A stretch of DNA of 64,000 nucleotides from Aliiroseovarius lamellibrachiae (GTDB lineage Bacteria > Pseudomonadota > Alphaproteobacteria > Rhodobacterales > Rhodobacteraceae). The DNA lies in NCBI RefSeq assembly GCF_018599245.1, contig NZ_JAHEVJ010000002.1, positions 310,001 to 374,000 on the forward strand, written 5' to 3'. The position numbers and the translations under genes are program-made. The notes under the pieces were generated by a model. It saw only the letters and a list, made by a program, of their open reading frames with translations. It was not told the origin of the DNA and did no database searches. Shown here piece after piece: positions 55,974 to 64,000 of this stretch; the stretch's first letter is position 1, and each line of letters begins with the position of its first letter.

Positions 55974-57166
55974 GCGGTTTCCAATTGCAATTGGGCCGCG
56001 TGCTGGATGATCCGATCACAGGCGCTGTCAAAGATTTCATCATCAACCGTCAACGCGATCCGCACCCATCCGTCAAGCGTGGTGCCGAACGAGGATCCAG
56101 GCATGACCGCCACATTTCCGTGTTCCAGCAGATGAAGCGCATAAGTGTTGCCACTTAATCCGGTCGAGGACACGTCGATCATGGCAAACATTCCGGCGTT
56201 CGGTTGGTGAACCTTCAGGCTGCTGTGTTCCGCCAGACGGCTGGCAAGAGTTTCTGCCCGCGCCGCATAGCGCTTGCGCATGCCCGGTGCCACCTCTGAC
56301 CCGTCGCGAATGGCCTTTTCGGTCATATCGGCGATGAACGGCTGGTTGCCAAACAACATGGTTTCAGACAGGGGCAACAAGGCTTCGGTGAAGGCGGCTG
56401 GCCCCACGCACCACCCGCTGCGAAATCCCGGTGCGGCGTGTGATTTCGAGATCGACGAGACCACAATCACCCGGTCCGCAAGCTCTGGCCGCGACAAGGG
56501 CGAGACAAAACGTGATCCGTCGAAAATCAACTCTTCATAAACCTCATCCGATATGATCCACAGGTCGTGTTTCACCGCCAAGGCGCCAATCGCGTCAATG
56601 TCCGCCTCGGTCAGGATGGACCCGGTGGGATTATGTGGCGTCGTCAAAAGAAGCGCGGTGGTTTTGGGCGTGATCCGCGCGGCGATATCATCGGCGCCGA
56701 TGCGAAACCCGTTTTCGGGGCGCAAGGGCACCGGCACCATATCGGCGCCGCTGGCACGGATTACACCTTCGTATGTGGCATACATCGGATCCCCAACCAG
56801 CACTTCGCAACCGGCCTCAGCAACGCCCATGAGCACCGCAAAAAGCGATGTCTGCGTGCCGGGAAAACACATCACCTGATCGGCGCTGATCGTGCGACCG
56901 GATCTTTGGCTGTAACGGTCGGCCAGCGCCGCGCGAAGCCCCGCTTCGCCGCGCCCGTTGGAATAGGTTGTGCGCCCCGCGCGCATCGCGGTTTCCGCGG
57001 CATCAATCAACGGGGTTGGGGTCGGCACATCCGGCTCGCCAATGGTCACGTCGATGACGTCCCGGCCTTGGGCGATCAGGTCTTTTGCCTTTAAATTGAC
57101 TTCCCATTTGGCCCCACCCAACCCTGACAGGCGGGCCGTGATTTCAGTATTTCTCATGACTGACAT
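55970..57166 (-). CDS. PLP aminotransferase, probable arginine:pyruvate transaminase (AruH-like)
   Basis: A 398-residue fold-type I aminotransferase (class I/II). NPTGS, DEVYEEL, and the PLP lysine in SSISKSHAAPGFRSGW are present. In the arginine transaminase pathway AruH makes 2-ketoarginine for AruI, which is encoded right after it here with a 4-base overlap. The start may be 57166 or 57154 (MRNTE); either way it overlaps or abuts the TetR gene stop. Confidence 0.83.
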   Translation of the reverse strand: MSVMRNTEITARLSGLGGAKWEVNLKAKDLIAQGRDVIDVTIGEPDVPTPTPLIDAAETAMRAGRTTYSNGRGEAGLRAALADRYSQRSGRTISADQVMCFPGTQTSLFAVLMGVAEAGCEVLVGDPMYATYEGVIRASGADMVPVPLRPENGFRIGADDIAARITPKTTALLLTTPHNPTGSILTEADIDAIGALAVKHDLWIISDEVYEELIFDGSRFVSPLSRPELADRVIVVSSISKSHAAPGFRSGWCVGPAAFTEALLPLSETMLFGNQPFIADMTEKAIRDGSEVAPGMRKRYAARAETLASRLAEHSSLKVHQPNAGMFAMIDVSSTGLSGNTYALHLLEHGNVAVMPGSSFGTTLDGWVRIALTVDDEIFDSACDRIIQHAAQLQLETA

Positions 57167-57804
57167 CCTGTGTTTTGCAGTTCTAATCCGATGATTGCAC
57201 CCACCGAGCGCAAGCCGATTTCAGGCAGTTCGCCCGGTTTAAAGGCCCCCGGAAGCGCGCCGCCTTCCATCCACAAGCCGTCGATGACGGCATTGCAGGC
57301 AATGGCGAGATGGCGCAGTTTTTCTGGGGCGGTGGCGATCGTCGCCTCGTCCAAGGCGTCCGCAATCAGGGCTTCGAGCCGATCGCGAAAGTCATGGTAT
57401 GTTTGCTCGTGGATCTCACGCATGCGCGTATCTTCGCGGACCTTGTTTAGAAAACTGGCCCACAGCATGACCGAGCTGGGGTCAACAACCGGGGGCGACA
57501 AACCCGCCGTCACAAACGCCGCCAATCGCCCCACGGCGGGGGCGTCGTCGGGCACGTTCAAAGACGCGGTCAGATTGGTCATATGGCTCATGTGATATGT
57601 GTAAGCCGCCGAAATTAAATCTTCTTTTGATGAGAAGTGATGCCGAATCAAACCTTGGGTCACATCCGCACGTTCCGCGATTGCGCGCACTGTGGCACCC
57701 CGAACACCCTGTTCAGCGATCAAATCGAGGGCGGCAACGATCAAGGCTTCTTTGCGTTGTTTTGCGGGTTCGCGCCGGAATTTCGGAGTGGTTCTTGTCA
57801 CCAT
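57154..57804 (-). CDS. TetR-family transcriptional regulator (BetI-like)
   Basis: A 216-residue repressor. The N-terminal helix-turn-helix (about residues 20-65; GATVRAIAERADVTQGLIRHHFSSKEDL split by the two helices) is of BetI type. ATG 57804 follows GAGG by four bases and is preferred over a TTG at 57813. It is the first gene of the operon aruH-like, aruI, ddaH. A perfect dyad lies 15 bases upstream, consistent with autoregulation and control of the divergent importer. Confidence 0.87.
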   Translation of the reverse strand: MVTRTTPKFRREPAKQRKEALIVAALDLIAEQGVRGATVRAIAERADVTQGLIRHHFSSKEDLISAAYTYHMSHMTNLTASLNVPDDAPAVGRLAAFVTAGLSPPVVDPSSVMLWASFLNKVREDTRMREIHEQTYHDFRDRLEALIADALDEATIATAPEKLRHLAIACNAVIDGLWMEGGALPGAFKPGELPEIGLRSVGAIIGLELQNTGCQS

Positions 57805-57818
57805 GTGCCTCAAAGATT

Positions 57819-57840
57819 TAATTATACACTTGCATAATTA
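57819..57840. promoter_or_regulatory. Dyad operator for the TetR regulator
   Basis: TAATTAT (57819-57825) and ATAATTA (57834-57840) are a perfect inverted repeat separated by 8 bases, just upstream of the regulator and between the two divergent units. Confidence 0.65.
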
Positions 57841-57863
57841 CTGAACTCACGCCTTACTACAAC

Positions 57864-57954
57864 CCAGAAAATAGCGCCGCAAAATAGGGCCAGACAGTGG
57901 GACCAAAAACTGGGACCAGAAAATAGGGCCGGAAAACAGGGCCGGAACATGGGG
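57864..57954. repeat. Seven degenerate tandem copies of a 13-bp repeat
   Basis: Cut every 13 bases from 57864, the DNA reads CCAGAAAATAGCG, CCGCAAAATAGGG, CCAGACAGTGGGA, CCAAAAACTGGGA, CCAGAAAATAGGG, CCGGAAAACAGGG, CCGGAACATGGGG. Consensus CCRGAAAATAGGG. The last unit supplies the GGGGAAG ribosome binding site of the importer ATPase gene. Confidence 0.9.
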
Positions 57955-57966
57955 AAGTTGATGGCA

Positions 57967-58761
57967 ATGTCAGATGTGGCGGCCAAGGAAAATCAGGTGT
58001 CAGACGCGCAAAGCGAAGCCATTCGCGTGACCGATTTGCACAAATCCTTTGGCGCGCTAGAGGTGCTGAAGGGTGTCTCATTGACGGCCCACAAGGGGGA
58101 TGTTGTTGCGATTATTGGCGGCAGCGGATCGGGAAAATCCACCTTCCTGAGGTGCATCAATTTTCTAGAGACCCCCAGCTCTGGTCAGATTGTGGTCAAT
58201 GGCGAAGAGATCCAGATGCGCGCGGACGGCACGCCGGTTCATCGCAAACAAATCGAACGGATTCGCACCCGGCTTGGCATGGTGTTTCAGGCGTTTAACC
58301 TTTGGACACATCGCACTTTGCTTGAAAATGTGATCGAGGTGCCCGTCTATGTGCTGAACGTCCCGCGGGCCGCGGCGATTGAACGGGCCAAGGTTCTTTT
58401 GGATCGGGTTGGGCTTGGCGATAAGGCCGACACATTCCCCTCGTTTTTATCCGGTGGTCAGCAACAGCGTGCGGCCATCGCCCGCGCCCTTGCTGTGGAC
58501 CCCAGCGTGATGCTGTTTGACGAACCCACCAGCGCGCTGGACCCGGAACTGGTGGGCGAAGTGCTGACGGTTATTCGGGATCTGGCCGCAGAAGGGCGCA
58601 CGATGTTGCTGGTCACCCACGAAATGAAATTCGCCCGCGAGGTGGCCACCCACGTCGTCTATCTTTTTGAAGGGCGCATCGAAGAACAAGGCCCCCCGGC
58701 CGAGCTATTCGGCAATCCAAAATCCGCACGACTGAAGCAGTTCCTGCAAACGGTCGGCTAA
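57967..58761 (+). CDS. Polar amino acid ABC transporter ATPase (HisP/AotP type)
   Basis: A 264-residue ABC ATPase: Walker A GGSGSGKST, Q-loop in VFQAFNLWTH, signature LSGGQQQRAAIARAL, Walker B VMLFDEPTSALDPE. HisP/ArtP-type, for basic or polar amino acids. ATG 57967 is nine bases from GGGGAAG; ATGs at 57949 (inside the repeat array) and 57961 are alternatives. First gene of a four-gene importer operon divergent from the arginine operon, so arginine or a methylated arginine is the likely cargo. Confidence 0.92.
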   Translation: MSDVAAKENQVSDAQSEAIRVTDLHKSFGALEVLKGVSLTAHKGDVVAIIGGSGSGKSTFLRCINFLETPSSGQIVVNGEEIQMRADGTPVHRKQIERIRTRLGMVFQAFNLWTHRTLLENVIEVPVYVLNVPRAAAIERAKVLLDRVGLGDKADTFPSFLSGGQQQRAAIARALAVDPSVMLFDEPTSALDPELVGEVLTVIRDLAAEGRTMLLVTHEMKFAREVATHVVYLFEGRIEEQGPPAELFGNPKSARLKQFLQTVG

Positions 58762-58793
58762 TTTAATATCGAAACCAACATGGGAGATAACAG

Positions 58794-59564
58794 ATGAAGA
58801 TCAAGACAGTATTGGCCGCTGGCCTGACAACAGTGGTGATGGCCGGTGCGGCATCCGCTGATCAAGTGAAAATCGGAATTGCCGCTGAACCCTATCCTCC
58901 GTTTGCTTCGTTGGATGCGTCCGGCACCTGGGTTGGTTGGGAAATCGAAGTGATTGACGCGGTCTGTGCGGCGGCCAAGCTTGATTGTGTGATTACACCT
59001 GTCGCATGGGATGGCATCATTCCGTCGCTGACGGGCCAACAGATTGATGCGATCATGGCCTCAATGTCGATCACCGAAGAGCGCCTGAAAACCATTGATT
59101 TCAGCGACGCCTATTACAACACGCCAGCCGTGATTGTGGCAGATAAATCTATGGATATCGCGCCGACCCCAGCCTCATTGGCGGGCAAAATCATCGGCGT
59201 CCAAGCCTCGACCATTCACCAGGCCTATGCCAATGCATATTTTGGTGACGCGGCCGAAATTCGTGTTTACCAAACACAGGATGAAGCGAACCAGGATCTG
59301 TTTGCGGGCCGGATTGACGCCACGCAGGCTGACAGCATCGCGATGGCGGATTTCGTCGGTTCGGATGCGGGGGCCTGTTGCGAAATCAAAGGGCCAGTTG
59401 CGAATGACGTTTCTATTCTGGGCAAGGGCGTTGGTGCGGGCATCCGCAAAGGGGATGATGCGCTTCGAGAAAGCCTGAATGCGGGCATTGCGGCGATCCT
59501 TGCGGATGGCACCCACGCGGCGATTACCGCGCGGTATTTCACCACCAGCATCTACAGCGAATAA
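58794..59564 (+). CDS. Polar amino acid ABC transporter substrate-binding protein
   Basis: A 256-residue periplasmic protein of SBP family 3, with a signal peptide (GAASAD). KIGIAAEPYPPFASLD and GWEIEVIDAVCAAAKLDC are typical of the lysine-arginine-ornithine branch. The aromatic and acidic residues expected to hold a basic side chain are present near the N-terminus. It should deliver arginine-like ligands to the two permeases downstream. Confidence 0.92.
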   Translation: MKIKTVLAAGLTTVVMAGAASADQVKIGIAAEPYPPFASLDASGTWVGWEIEVIDAVCAAAKLDCVITPVAWDGIIPSLTGQQIDAIMASMSITEERLKTIDFSDAYYNTPAVIVADKSMDIAPTPASLAGKIIGVQASTIHQAYANAYFGDAAEIRVYQTQDEANQDLFAGRIDATQADSIAMADFVGSDAGACCEIKGPVANDVSILGKGVGAGIRKGDDALRESLNAGIAAILADGTHAAITARYFTTSIYSE

Positions 59565-59573
59565 GGTCTCGTC

Positions 59574-60326
59574 TTGGAGCTGATCCTTGAAACGCTTGGC
59601 TTGGCCAAAAGCGCGGAACTGTTGTCGCTCAGCCCTCCGGGGTGGGGTGGTAACCTTCTGCGCGGCCTTGTCAATTCGCTGCAAATCGCGTTTGGCGCGT
59701 TTGGCTTTGGGCTGATCATCGGGCTTTTCGGGGCGTCAGGGAAACTTTATGGCGGGGTGGTTCTTCGCGATCTCCTTGCCATTTATACAACTGTGATCAG
59801 GGCGGTGCCGGAATTGGTTCTGATCCTGATCCTTTATTACGTCGGTACAGATCTGATCAATCAAGTGTCACAGGCCTTGGGGTATGGACGGGTGGAAATC
59901 AGCGGCGTTGTGGCGGGCATCTGGGTGTTGGGCATCGTGCAAGGCGCCTATGCCACCGAGGTGCTGCGCGGCGCGATCCAAGCGGTCCCCACCGGTCAGA
60001 TCGAGGCGGCACGCGCCTATGGCATGCCACCCATGTTGTTGATGCGACGCGTCACCATCCCGGCGATGATGTCCTACGCCACGCCGGGGCTTGCCAACCT
60101 GTGGCTGATCGCCACCAAAGACACAGCCCTTTTGGCCATCGTTGGCTTTAGCGAACTGACCTTGGAAACGCGTCAGGCGGCCTCTAGCACACGGGCCTAT
60201 TTCACCTTTTTTCTGGCGGCTGGGGCGCTTTACCTGATCGTCACATTGTTCTCAGGCGTGATTTTCGCGCGTATTGAAAAATGGGCGCGCCGGGGGCAGC
60301 CCTCGTTGAAGGGGACGGGCCGATGA
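59574..60326 (+). CDS. Polar amino acid ABC transporter permease 1
   Basis: A 250-residue HisM/HisQ-type permease with about five helices and the EAA loop EAARAYGMPPMLLMRRVTIP. It starts at TTG 59574, eight bases after AAGG; no ATG fits the expected N-terminus. ATGA overlap with the next permease. Confidence 0.9.
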   Translation: MELILETLGLAKSAELLSLSPPGWGGNLLRGLVNSLQIAFGAFGFGLIIGLFGASGKLYGGVVLRDLLAIYTTVIRAVPELVLILILYYVGTDLINQVSQALGYGRVEISGVVAGIWVLGIVQGAYATEVLRGAIQAVPTGQIEAARAYGMPPMLLMRRVTIPAMMSYATPGLANLWLIATKDTALLAIVGFSELTLETRQAASSTRAYFTFFLAAGALYLIVTLFSGVIFARIEKWARRGQPSLKGTGR

Positions 60327-61096
60327 AGACCCTGCGCGCCCTTATGCAACCGCACCGCATTGTGCTGATTGTGCTGTTTGCCGCCCTGGTGATTTGGTGT
60401 GCGGTGTCCTTGCGCTGGGACTGGATCCCGGACTATGCCCCCCTTGCAATAGAGGGCTTATGGCGCACCATTTGGATCTTGGTCGTGACCTGCGTGCTGG
60501 GGTTTTTGCTGGCCGTGCCACTTGGTCTGGCACAGGCGATTGGGCCTTGGTATCTGTCCATGCCAGCCAGAATGTTTTGCACGGTGATCCGCGGAACACC
60601 TTTGTTGCTTCAGATCTGGCTATTGTACTATGGGCTGGGGTCGCTGTTTCCGCAAATTCCCTGGATCCGCAGCAGCGAGCTGTGGCCCTATTTGCGTCAG
60701 GCCTGGCCCTATGCGGTGCTGGCGCTGACCCTGTCATATGCGGGATATGAAGGCGAGGTGATGCGCGGTGCGTTTGCCAGCGTCAACAAAGGCCAGCTTG
60801 AGGCCGCCAATGCCTTTGGGATGCCGCGCTTTACCGCCTTTCGCCGGATCTGGTTGCCGCAGGCCATTCGCAGCGTCTTGCCGACCCTTGGCGGGGAGAC
60901 GATCCTGCAGCTCAAGGCGACACCATTGGTGGCAACCATCACCGTGGTCGAGATCTATTCGGTGTCCTCTCGCGTGCGGTCTGACACGTTCATCGTGTAT
61001 GAACCGCTGCTTTTGCTGGCGGTGTTTTACATGTTGATCGCGGGGGGCATCAATTTGCTGTTCCGCCGGTTCGAAAAGCAGGTCCCCGGTGTGTGA
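60323..61096 (+). CDS. Polar amino acid ABC transporter permease 2
   Basis: A 257-residue permease of the same type, with the EAA loop LEAANAFGMPRFTAFRRIWLP and five helices. The start at 60323 forms an ATGA overlap with permease 1. It completes the importer as a heterodimer. Confidence 0.9.
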   Translation: MKTLRALMQPHRIVLIVLFAALVIWCAVSLRWDWIPDYAPLAIEGLWRTIWILVVTCVLGFLLAVPLGLAQAIGPWYLSMPARMFCTVIRGTPLLLQIWLLYYGLGSLFPQIPWIRSSELWPYLRQAWPYAVLALTLSYAGYEGEVMRGAFASVNKGQLEAANAFGMPRFTAFRRIWLPQAIRSVLPTLGGETILQLKATPLVATITVVEIYSVSSRVRSDTFIVYEPLLLLAVFYMLIAGGINLLFRRFEKQVPGV

Positions 61097-61240
61097 CTGG
61101 ATGTGCATCAGGGGGAAGTGCGCCGGCGCAATCTTACGGCGGCGGTTGATTATGCGCCCGAACGGACCCCGAGCCTGAGCCAAGCGAACACCGGCTGTGC
61201 GGCAAGGGCGAATTTGCAGCAACCGACCTGCCGTGGCCGC

Positions 61241-61259
61241 ACTTTAAACTGTTTAAAGT
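61241..61259. promoter_or_regulatory. Perfect 19-bp palindrome
   Basis: ACTTTAAAC-T-GTTTAAAGT, a 9+1+9 inverted repeat, about 280 bases upstream of the MFS gene. Likely a regulator site. Confidence 0.6.
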
Positions 61260-61305
61260 TTTGGCTGACCGTCGTGAAAAACATTAAAGTTTCCCCTTTT
61301 ACCCC

Positions 61306-61357
61306 CTTTAAAGAGTTTACAGTTTTGCGATCCAAATCTTTAAAGAGTTTACAGTTT
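61306..61357. repeat. 20-bp direct repeat, 32-bp period
   Basis: CTTTAAAGAGTTTACAGTTT occurs identically at 61306-61325 and 61338-61357. Start-to-start distance is 32 bases, about three helical turns. It shares the TTTAAAG core with the palindrome at 61241. Confidence 0.9.
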
Positions 61358-61539
61358 CATCGCCCCATGCCGCGCGTTTTTGATTGCCCCCGCGCGCTGA
61401 TTTCGGCACTGATGACCGCATCTAATGCGTTTCGAGTTTTCATTGAAGCATCTGTCATCGCGTTTTGCATTTGAGCGAAGCGAAAAGGCCGCAAACAAGC
61501 GATACAACGTGAGCCAGAAACGCTCTAATTGAGGTTATC

Positions 61540-62748
61540 ATGCACAGCCGTTCCGCCCTTTGGTTTATTCTTGCGACACTTTTTTTGGATGCGATTGGGA
61601 TCGGGATTGTCTTTCCCATCATGCCGGATCTGATGGCACGCGTTGGCGCGGCCAGCACCGCAGATGGCGCCATATGGGGCGGTATCCTGATGGCGTCCTA
61701 TGCCGCGATGCAGTTCCTGTTTGCGCCGTTTATTGGTGGGATATCAGATGCTTATGGTCGTCGCCCAGTTCTTCTTGTCGCACTTCTTGCCTTGGTCGTG
61801 GACTATGTGATCATGGCGCTTTCAACCGGGTTTTGGATGCTGCTGGTGGGCCGGGCGCTGGCCGGGATTGCAGGCGGCACCTATATCACCGCCACGGCAT
61901 ATCTGTCGGATATCTCAAAACCAGAAGAGCGTGCGGCGAACTTTGGCCTGATCGGGGCGGCCTTTGGCATCGGGTTTGTGGTGGGGCCGGGGATCGGCGG
62001 GCTGGTCGCCACATGGCATATCACCGCGCCGTTTTGGTTGGCCGCGGGGCTGGCCGGGGTCAATGTTCTGTTCGGAATTTTCGTTTTGCCAGAAAGCCTT
62101 AGCCCGGAAAAACGGCGACGGATCACCCGCCGGGACATCAACCCCTTCAGCTCGATCCTTGATGCGTTTCGCCTGCCGGGGCTGGGCTTGCCGCTGGTGC
62201 TTTTGTTCATTTTTGAGTTCGCAAATATGGTCTATCCCACCCTTTGGGCGTTCTGGACCAAAGAGGTGTTTGGCTGGAATGCGGCGCTGATTGGCATGAC
62301 ACTTTCGGCGTATGGCATCGCGATTGCGATCACGCAAGGCGGCGTGATGCGCATCCTGATCCCACGCTTGGGTGAGTATAAAACCCTTATGTTTTCAGTT
62401 GGTTGCGCCCTTATCGCCTTTTTGACTTTTGGGCTGACGGCGTCGGTTTACGTGATGTTCGGCTTTCTGTTCATCGCCGCCTTATCGGATATGGCGCCGC
62501 CCACGATGACCGCGATCATGGCCAATCTGGTGTCGGATGACCGTCAGGGGCTGTTGCAGGGGGTGATTGCCTCGTTAGGGTCTATCTCGGCCGTTGTGGC
62601 CCCGGTGGTGATGACCGGGTTGTTCCAAGCCTTCGCCGATGACACGGGCGCATACTATCTGCCCGGTGCACCATTTTTGTTTTCCGGGGTGCTTCTGGCG
62701 CTGGCATTTCCGTTCTTTCTAAGGTTAAGACATCGCGGAACGTCTTGA
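61540..62748 (+). CDS. TetA-like MFS drug/H+ antiporter
   Basis: A 402-residue membrane protein with about twelve helices. The N-terminus DAIGIGIVFPIMPDL, motif A GGISDAYGRRPVLL and motif C-like GFVVGPGIGGLV match the TCR/Tet (DHA1) group. These export tetracyclines or other amphiphiles; chromosomal members in marine alphaproteobacteria often have no known drug. It has its own promoter region with unusual repeats upstream; no tetR-like gene is adjacent. Confidence 0.87.
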   Translation: MHSRSALWFILATLFLDAIGIGIVFPIMPDLMARVGAASTADGAIWGGILMASYAAMQFLFAPFIGGISDAYGRRPVLLVALLALVVDYVIMALSTGFWMLLVGRALAGIAGGTYITATAYLSDISKPEERAANFGLIGAAFGIGFVVGPGIGGLVATWHITAPFWLAAGLAGVNVLFGIFVLPESLSPEKRRRITRRDINPFSSILDAFRLPGLGLPLVLLFIFEFANMVYPTLWAFWTKEVFGWNAALIGMTLSAYGIAIAITQGGVMRILIPRLGEYKTLMFSVGCALIAFLTFGLTASVYVMFGFLFIAALSDMAPPTMTAIMANLVSDDRQGLLQGVIASLGSISAVVAPVVMTGLFQAFADDTGAYYLPGAPFLFSGVLLALAFPFFLRLRHRGTS

Positions 62749-62788
62749 AAAAGCCGTTTTTATTTGGCCTACTGGCGAAACAGGCAAG

Positions 62789-63151
62789 ATGGATACAACC
62801 ATGAGGATTTTTCAACGTAATCGGCTTGGGATTGAACAAGGCAGCCGTGTTTTGTTCTCGGATTTCGAGCATGATGGCGAGATGTGGACCGGCAGCGGCC
62901 CGCGTGAATTCCGCGCGGCTGTGAGCTTTGATGCCCGGTTTGACGAACTGCCCGTGGTTCAGGTGAGCATGTCGATGTGGGATATTTCCGGCGATACCAA
63001 TCAGCGTGCAGACATCACCGCGGAGCATATTTCACACGAGGGGTTCGAGATTGTGTTTCGCACTTGGGGCGATACGCGCGTGGCACGCATCCGCGCCGAT
63101 TGGCTGGCGCTGGGGGGAATGAGCGACCCGGACAATTGGGATGTGGACTAG
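62789..63151 (+). CDS. H-type lectin domain protein
   Basis: A 120-residue protein with one H-type lectin domain (about residues 38-110). FDELPVVQVSMSMWDIS, the EHISHEGFEIVFRTWGDT block and a final IRADWLALG are family hallmarks, as in discoidin-type carbohydrate-binding proteins. No signal peptide, so it is cytoplasmic or released by another route. Ligand unknown. ATG 62801 is an alternative start. Confidence 0.85.
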   Translation: MDTTMRIFQRNRLGIEQGSRVLFSDFEHDGEMWTGSGPREFRAAVSFDARFDELPVVQVSMSMWDISGDTNQRADITAEHISHEGFEIVFRTWGDTRVARIRADWLALGGMSDPDNWDVD

Positions 63152-63175
63152 GTCAGGATGTCCAGACTGAGCAGC

Positions 63176-63200
63176 AAAAAGGGCCCCGAGGGGCCCTTTG
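63176..63200 (-). terminator. Terminator of prs
   Basis: AAAGGGCCCC (63178-63187) and GGGGCCCTTT (63190-63199) form a 10-bp stem with a 2-base gap at the tip. On the minus strand it ends in TTTTT. It lies 28 bases after the prs stop and also separates the lectin gene. Confidence 0.85.
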
Positions 63201-63227
63201 GTATTTGGCCTAAGGATTTGAATTACC

Positions 63228-64000
63228 TCAGGAATACATGCCTTCGTAAAGGGGCTCTAGCGTGCCGTGATCAAACAAGGAAGACACGGACATGCCGCCT
63301 GCGATGTTTTGGATCGCTTGGGCAAACATCGGTGCGGTGGGCACGATGCGAATGTTTGGTGCGTTTTCCACAGCCTCGGTTGGGGCGATGGAATCTGTCA
63401 GCACAAGCGACTTCATGACCGAATTGGTCACGCGTTCCACCGCGGGGCCGGACATGACGCCATGGGTGATATAGGCGTGCACTTCTTGTGCGCCTTTTTC
63501 CATCAGAACTTCGGCGGCTTTGCAAAGCGTACCTGCGGTGTCACAGATGTCATCGACGATGATACAACGCTTGCCGGTTACATCACCAATCACGGTCATT
63601 TCCGCAATTTCGCCTGCTTTTTCGCGACGTTTATCGACGATCGCAAGAGGGGCGTTGATGCGTTTGGCCAGTTCGCGCGCGCGCGCCACACCGCCAACAT
63701 CAGGCGAGATCACCATCACGTCTTCAAGGCAATCTTTAAAGTGGTGTTTCACGTCCAGCGCAAACACTGGGCTTGCATAAAGGTTGTCCACGGGGATGTC
63801 GAAAAACCCTTGGATCTGCGTGGCATGAAGGTCCATGGTCAGCACGCGTTCGATGCCGGATTGGGCAATCATATTTGCGACCAGTTTGGCGGAAATCGGG
63901 GTGCGCGCTTTGGTGCGACGATCCTGACGGGCATAGCCGAAATAGGGGATCACGGCGGTGATACGCGCGGCGGATGAGCGACGCAGCGTGTCTGAGATGA
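63228..64000 (-). CDS. prs: Ribose-phosphate pyrophosphokinase, 3' part (5' end outside window)
   Basis: The last 256 residues of PRPP synthetase. The frame is open to the window edge ([16 protein letters not shown] leads into [13 protein letters not shown]). [14 protein letters not shown] is the signature region and [14 protein letters not shown] the PRPP-binding loop. It makes PRPP from ribose-5-phosphate and ATP for nucleotide, histidine and tryptophan synthesis. Terminated by the hairpin at 63176-63200. Confidence 0.97.
   Translation of the reverse strand, partial: ISDTLRRSSAARITAVIPYFGYARQDRRTKARTPISAKLVANMIAQSGIERVLTMDLHATQIQGFFDIPVDNLYASPVFALDVKHHFKDCLEDVMVISPDVGGVARARELAKRINAPLAIVDKRREKAGEIAEMTVIGDVTGKRCIIVDDICDTAGTLCKAAEVLMEKGAQEVHAYITHGVMSGPAVERVTNSVMKSLVLTDSIAPTEAVENAPNIRIVPTAPMFAQAIQNIAGGMSVSSLFDHGTLEPLYEGMYS

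Larger units (their letters stand above)
61097..61539. other. Intergenic region with TTTAAA-rich repeats
   Basis: No credible gene in these 443 bases. The middle part is AT-rich and carries the palindrome at 61241-61259 and the direct repeats at 61306-61357. Confidence 0.6.

Noticed and set aside
61103-61474. 123-codon ORF across the TTTAAA repeats
   Set aside because: It translates the repeats, lacks a convincing ribosome binding site and resembles no family.

Overview
The window is chromosomal DNA from an alphaproteobacterium of the Rhodobacteraceae, most likely a marine Roseobacter-group member. The signs are a crotonyl-CoA carboxylase/reductase (ethylmalonyl-CoA pathway), a split ATP synthase operon carrying only atpHAGDC, a cobalamin-dependent class II ribonucleotide reductase, alphaproteobacterial conserved families (DUF1489, DUF2125, TIGR02186 beside a TSUP exporter), and promoters of the TTGAC / GCTA type. 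Apart from the luxR-luxI and arginine loci it is mostly core genome. No phage, insertion sequence, CRISPR array, tRNA or rRNA was found.

Layout. 1-0.7 kb: 3' part of ccr. 0.9-2.7 kb: quorum-sensing luxR-luxI pair preceded by a small overlapping ORF. 2.7-5 kb: RecD-like helicase and an SDR. 5.07-5.18 kb: octanucleotide CTAGAAAA array in a convergent gap. 5.2-6.9 kb: TIGR02186/TSUP exporter pair. 6.9-12.4 kb: BMP-type nucleoside ABC importer with a purine nucleoside phosphorylase. 12.6-14.2 kb: rimI-tsaB-NifU. 14.4-16.8 kb: BCAT-AbrB-USP operon. 17.2-20 kb: DUF1489 divergent from nrdJ. 20.4-25.4 kb: DnaQ-like exonuclease, HAD dehalogenase, MocR regulator, molybdopterin oxidoreductase. 25.5-28.8 kb: zinc uptake locus znuA / zur-znuC-znuB with paired Zur boxes. 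29-31.8 kb: LpxR-like protein, Hint-domain protein, USP. 31.8-32.9 kb: rpsD with a long leader and a structured 3' region. 33-39 kb: SRPBCC protein, hisC-tyrA-extensin operon, second CTAGAAAA array, DUF2125, ChaC. 39-45.3 kb: MotA/MotB-like pair, M23 peptidase, clpA. 45.4-48 kb: gloB and two methyltransferase-like genes. 48.5-53.5 kb: atpHAGDC. 53.6-61.1 kb: arginine (possibly methylarginine) catabolism operon divergent from a polar amino acid ABC importer. 61.5-64 kb: TetA-like MFS pump, H-type lectin protein, and the 3' part of prs.

How it fits together. Three nutrient-acquisition units are self-contained, each with transporter, enzyme or regulator and a visible operator: the purine nucleoside locus, the zinc locus and the arginine locus. 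The strongest unexplained signals are non-coding: two CTAGAAAA arrays in convergent gaps, a seven-unit degenerate 13-bp array just upstream of the arginine importer, a TTTAAA-rich palindrome plus 32-bp-spaced direct repeats before the MFS gene, and structured RNA-like regions flanking rpsD.
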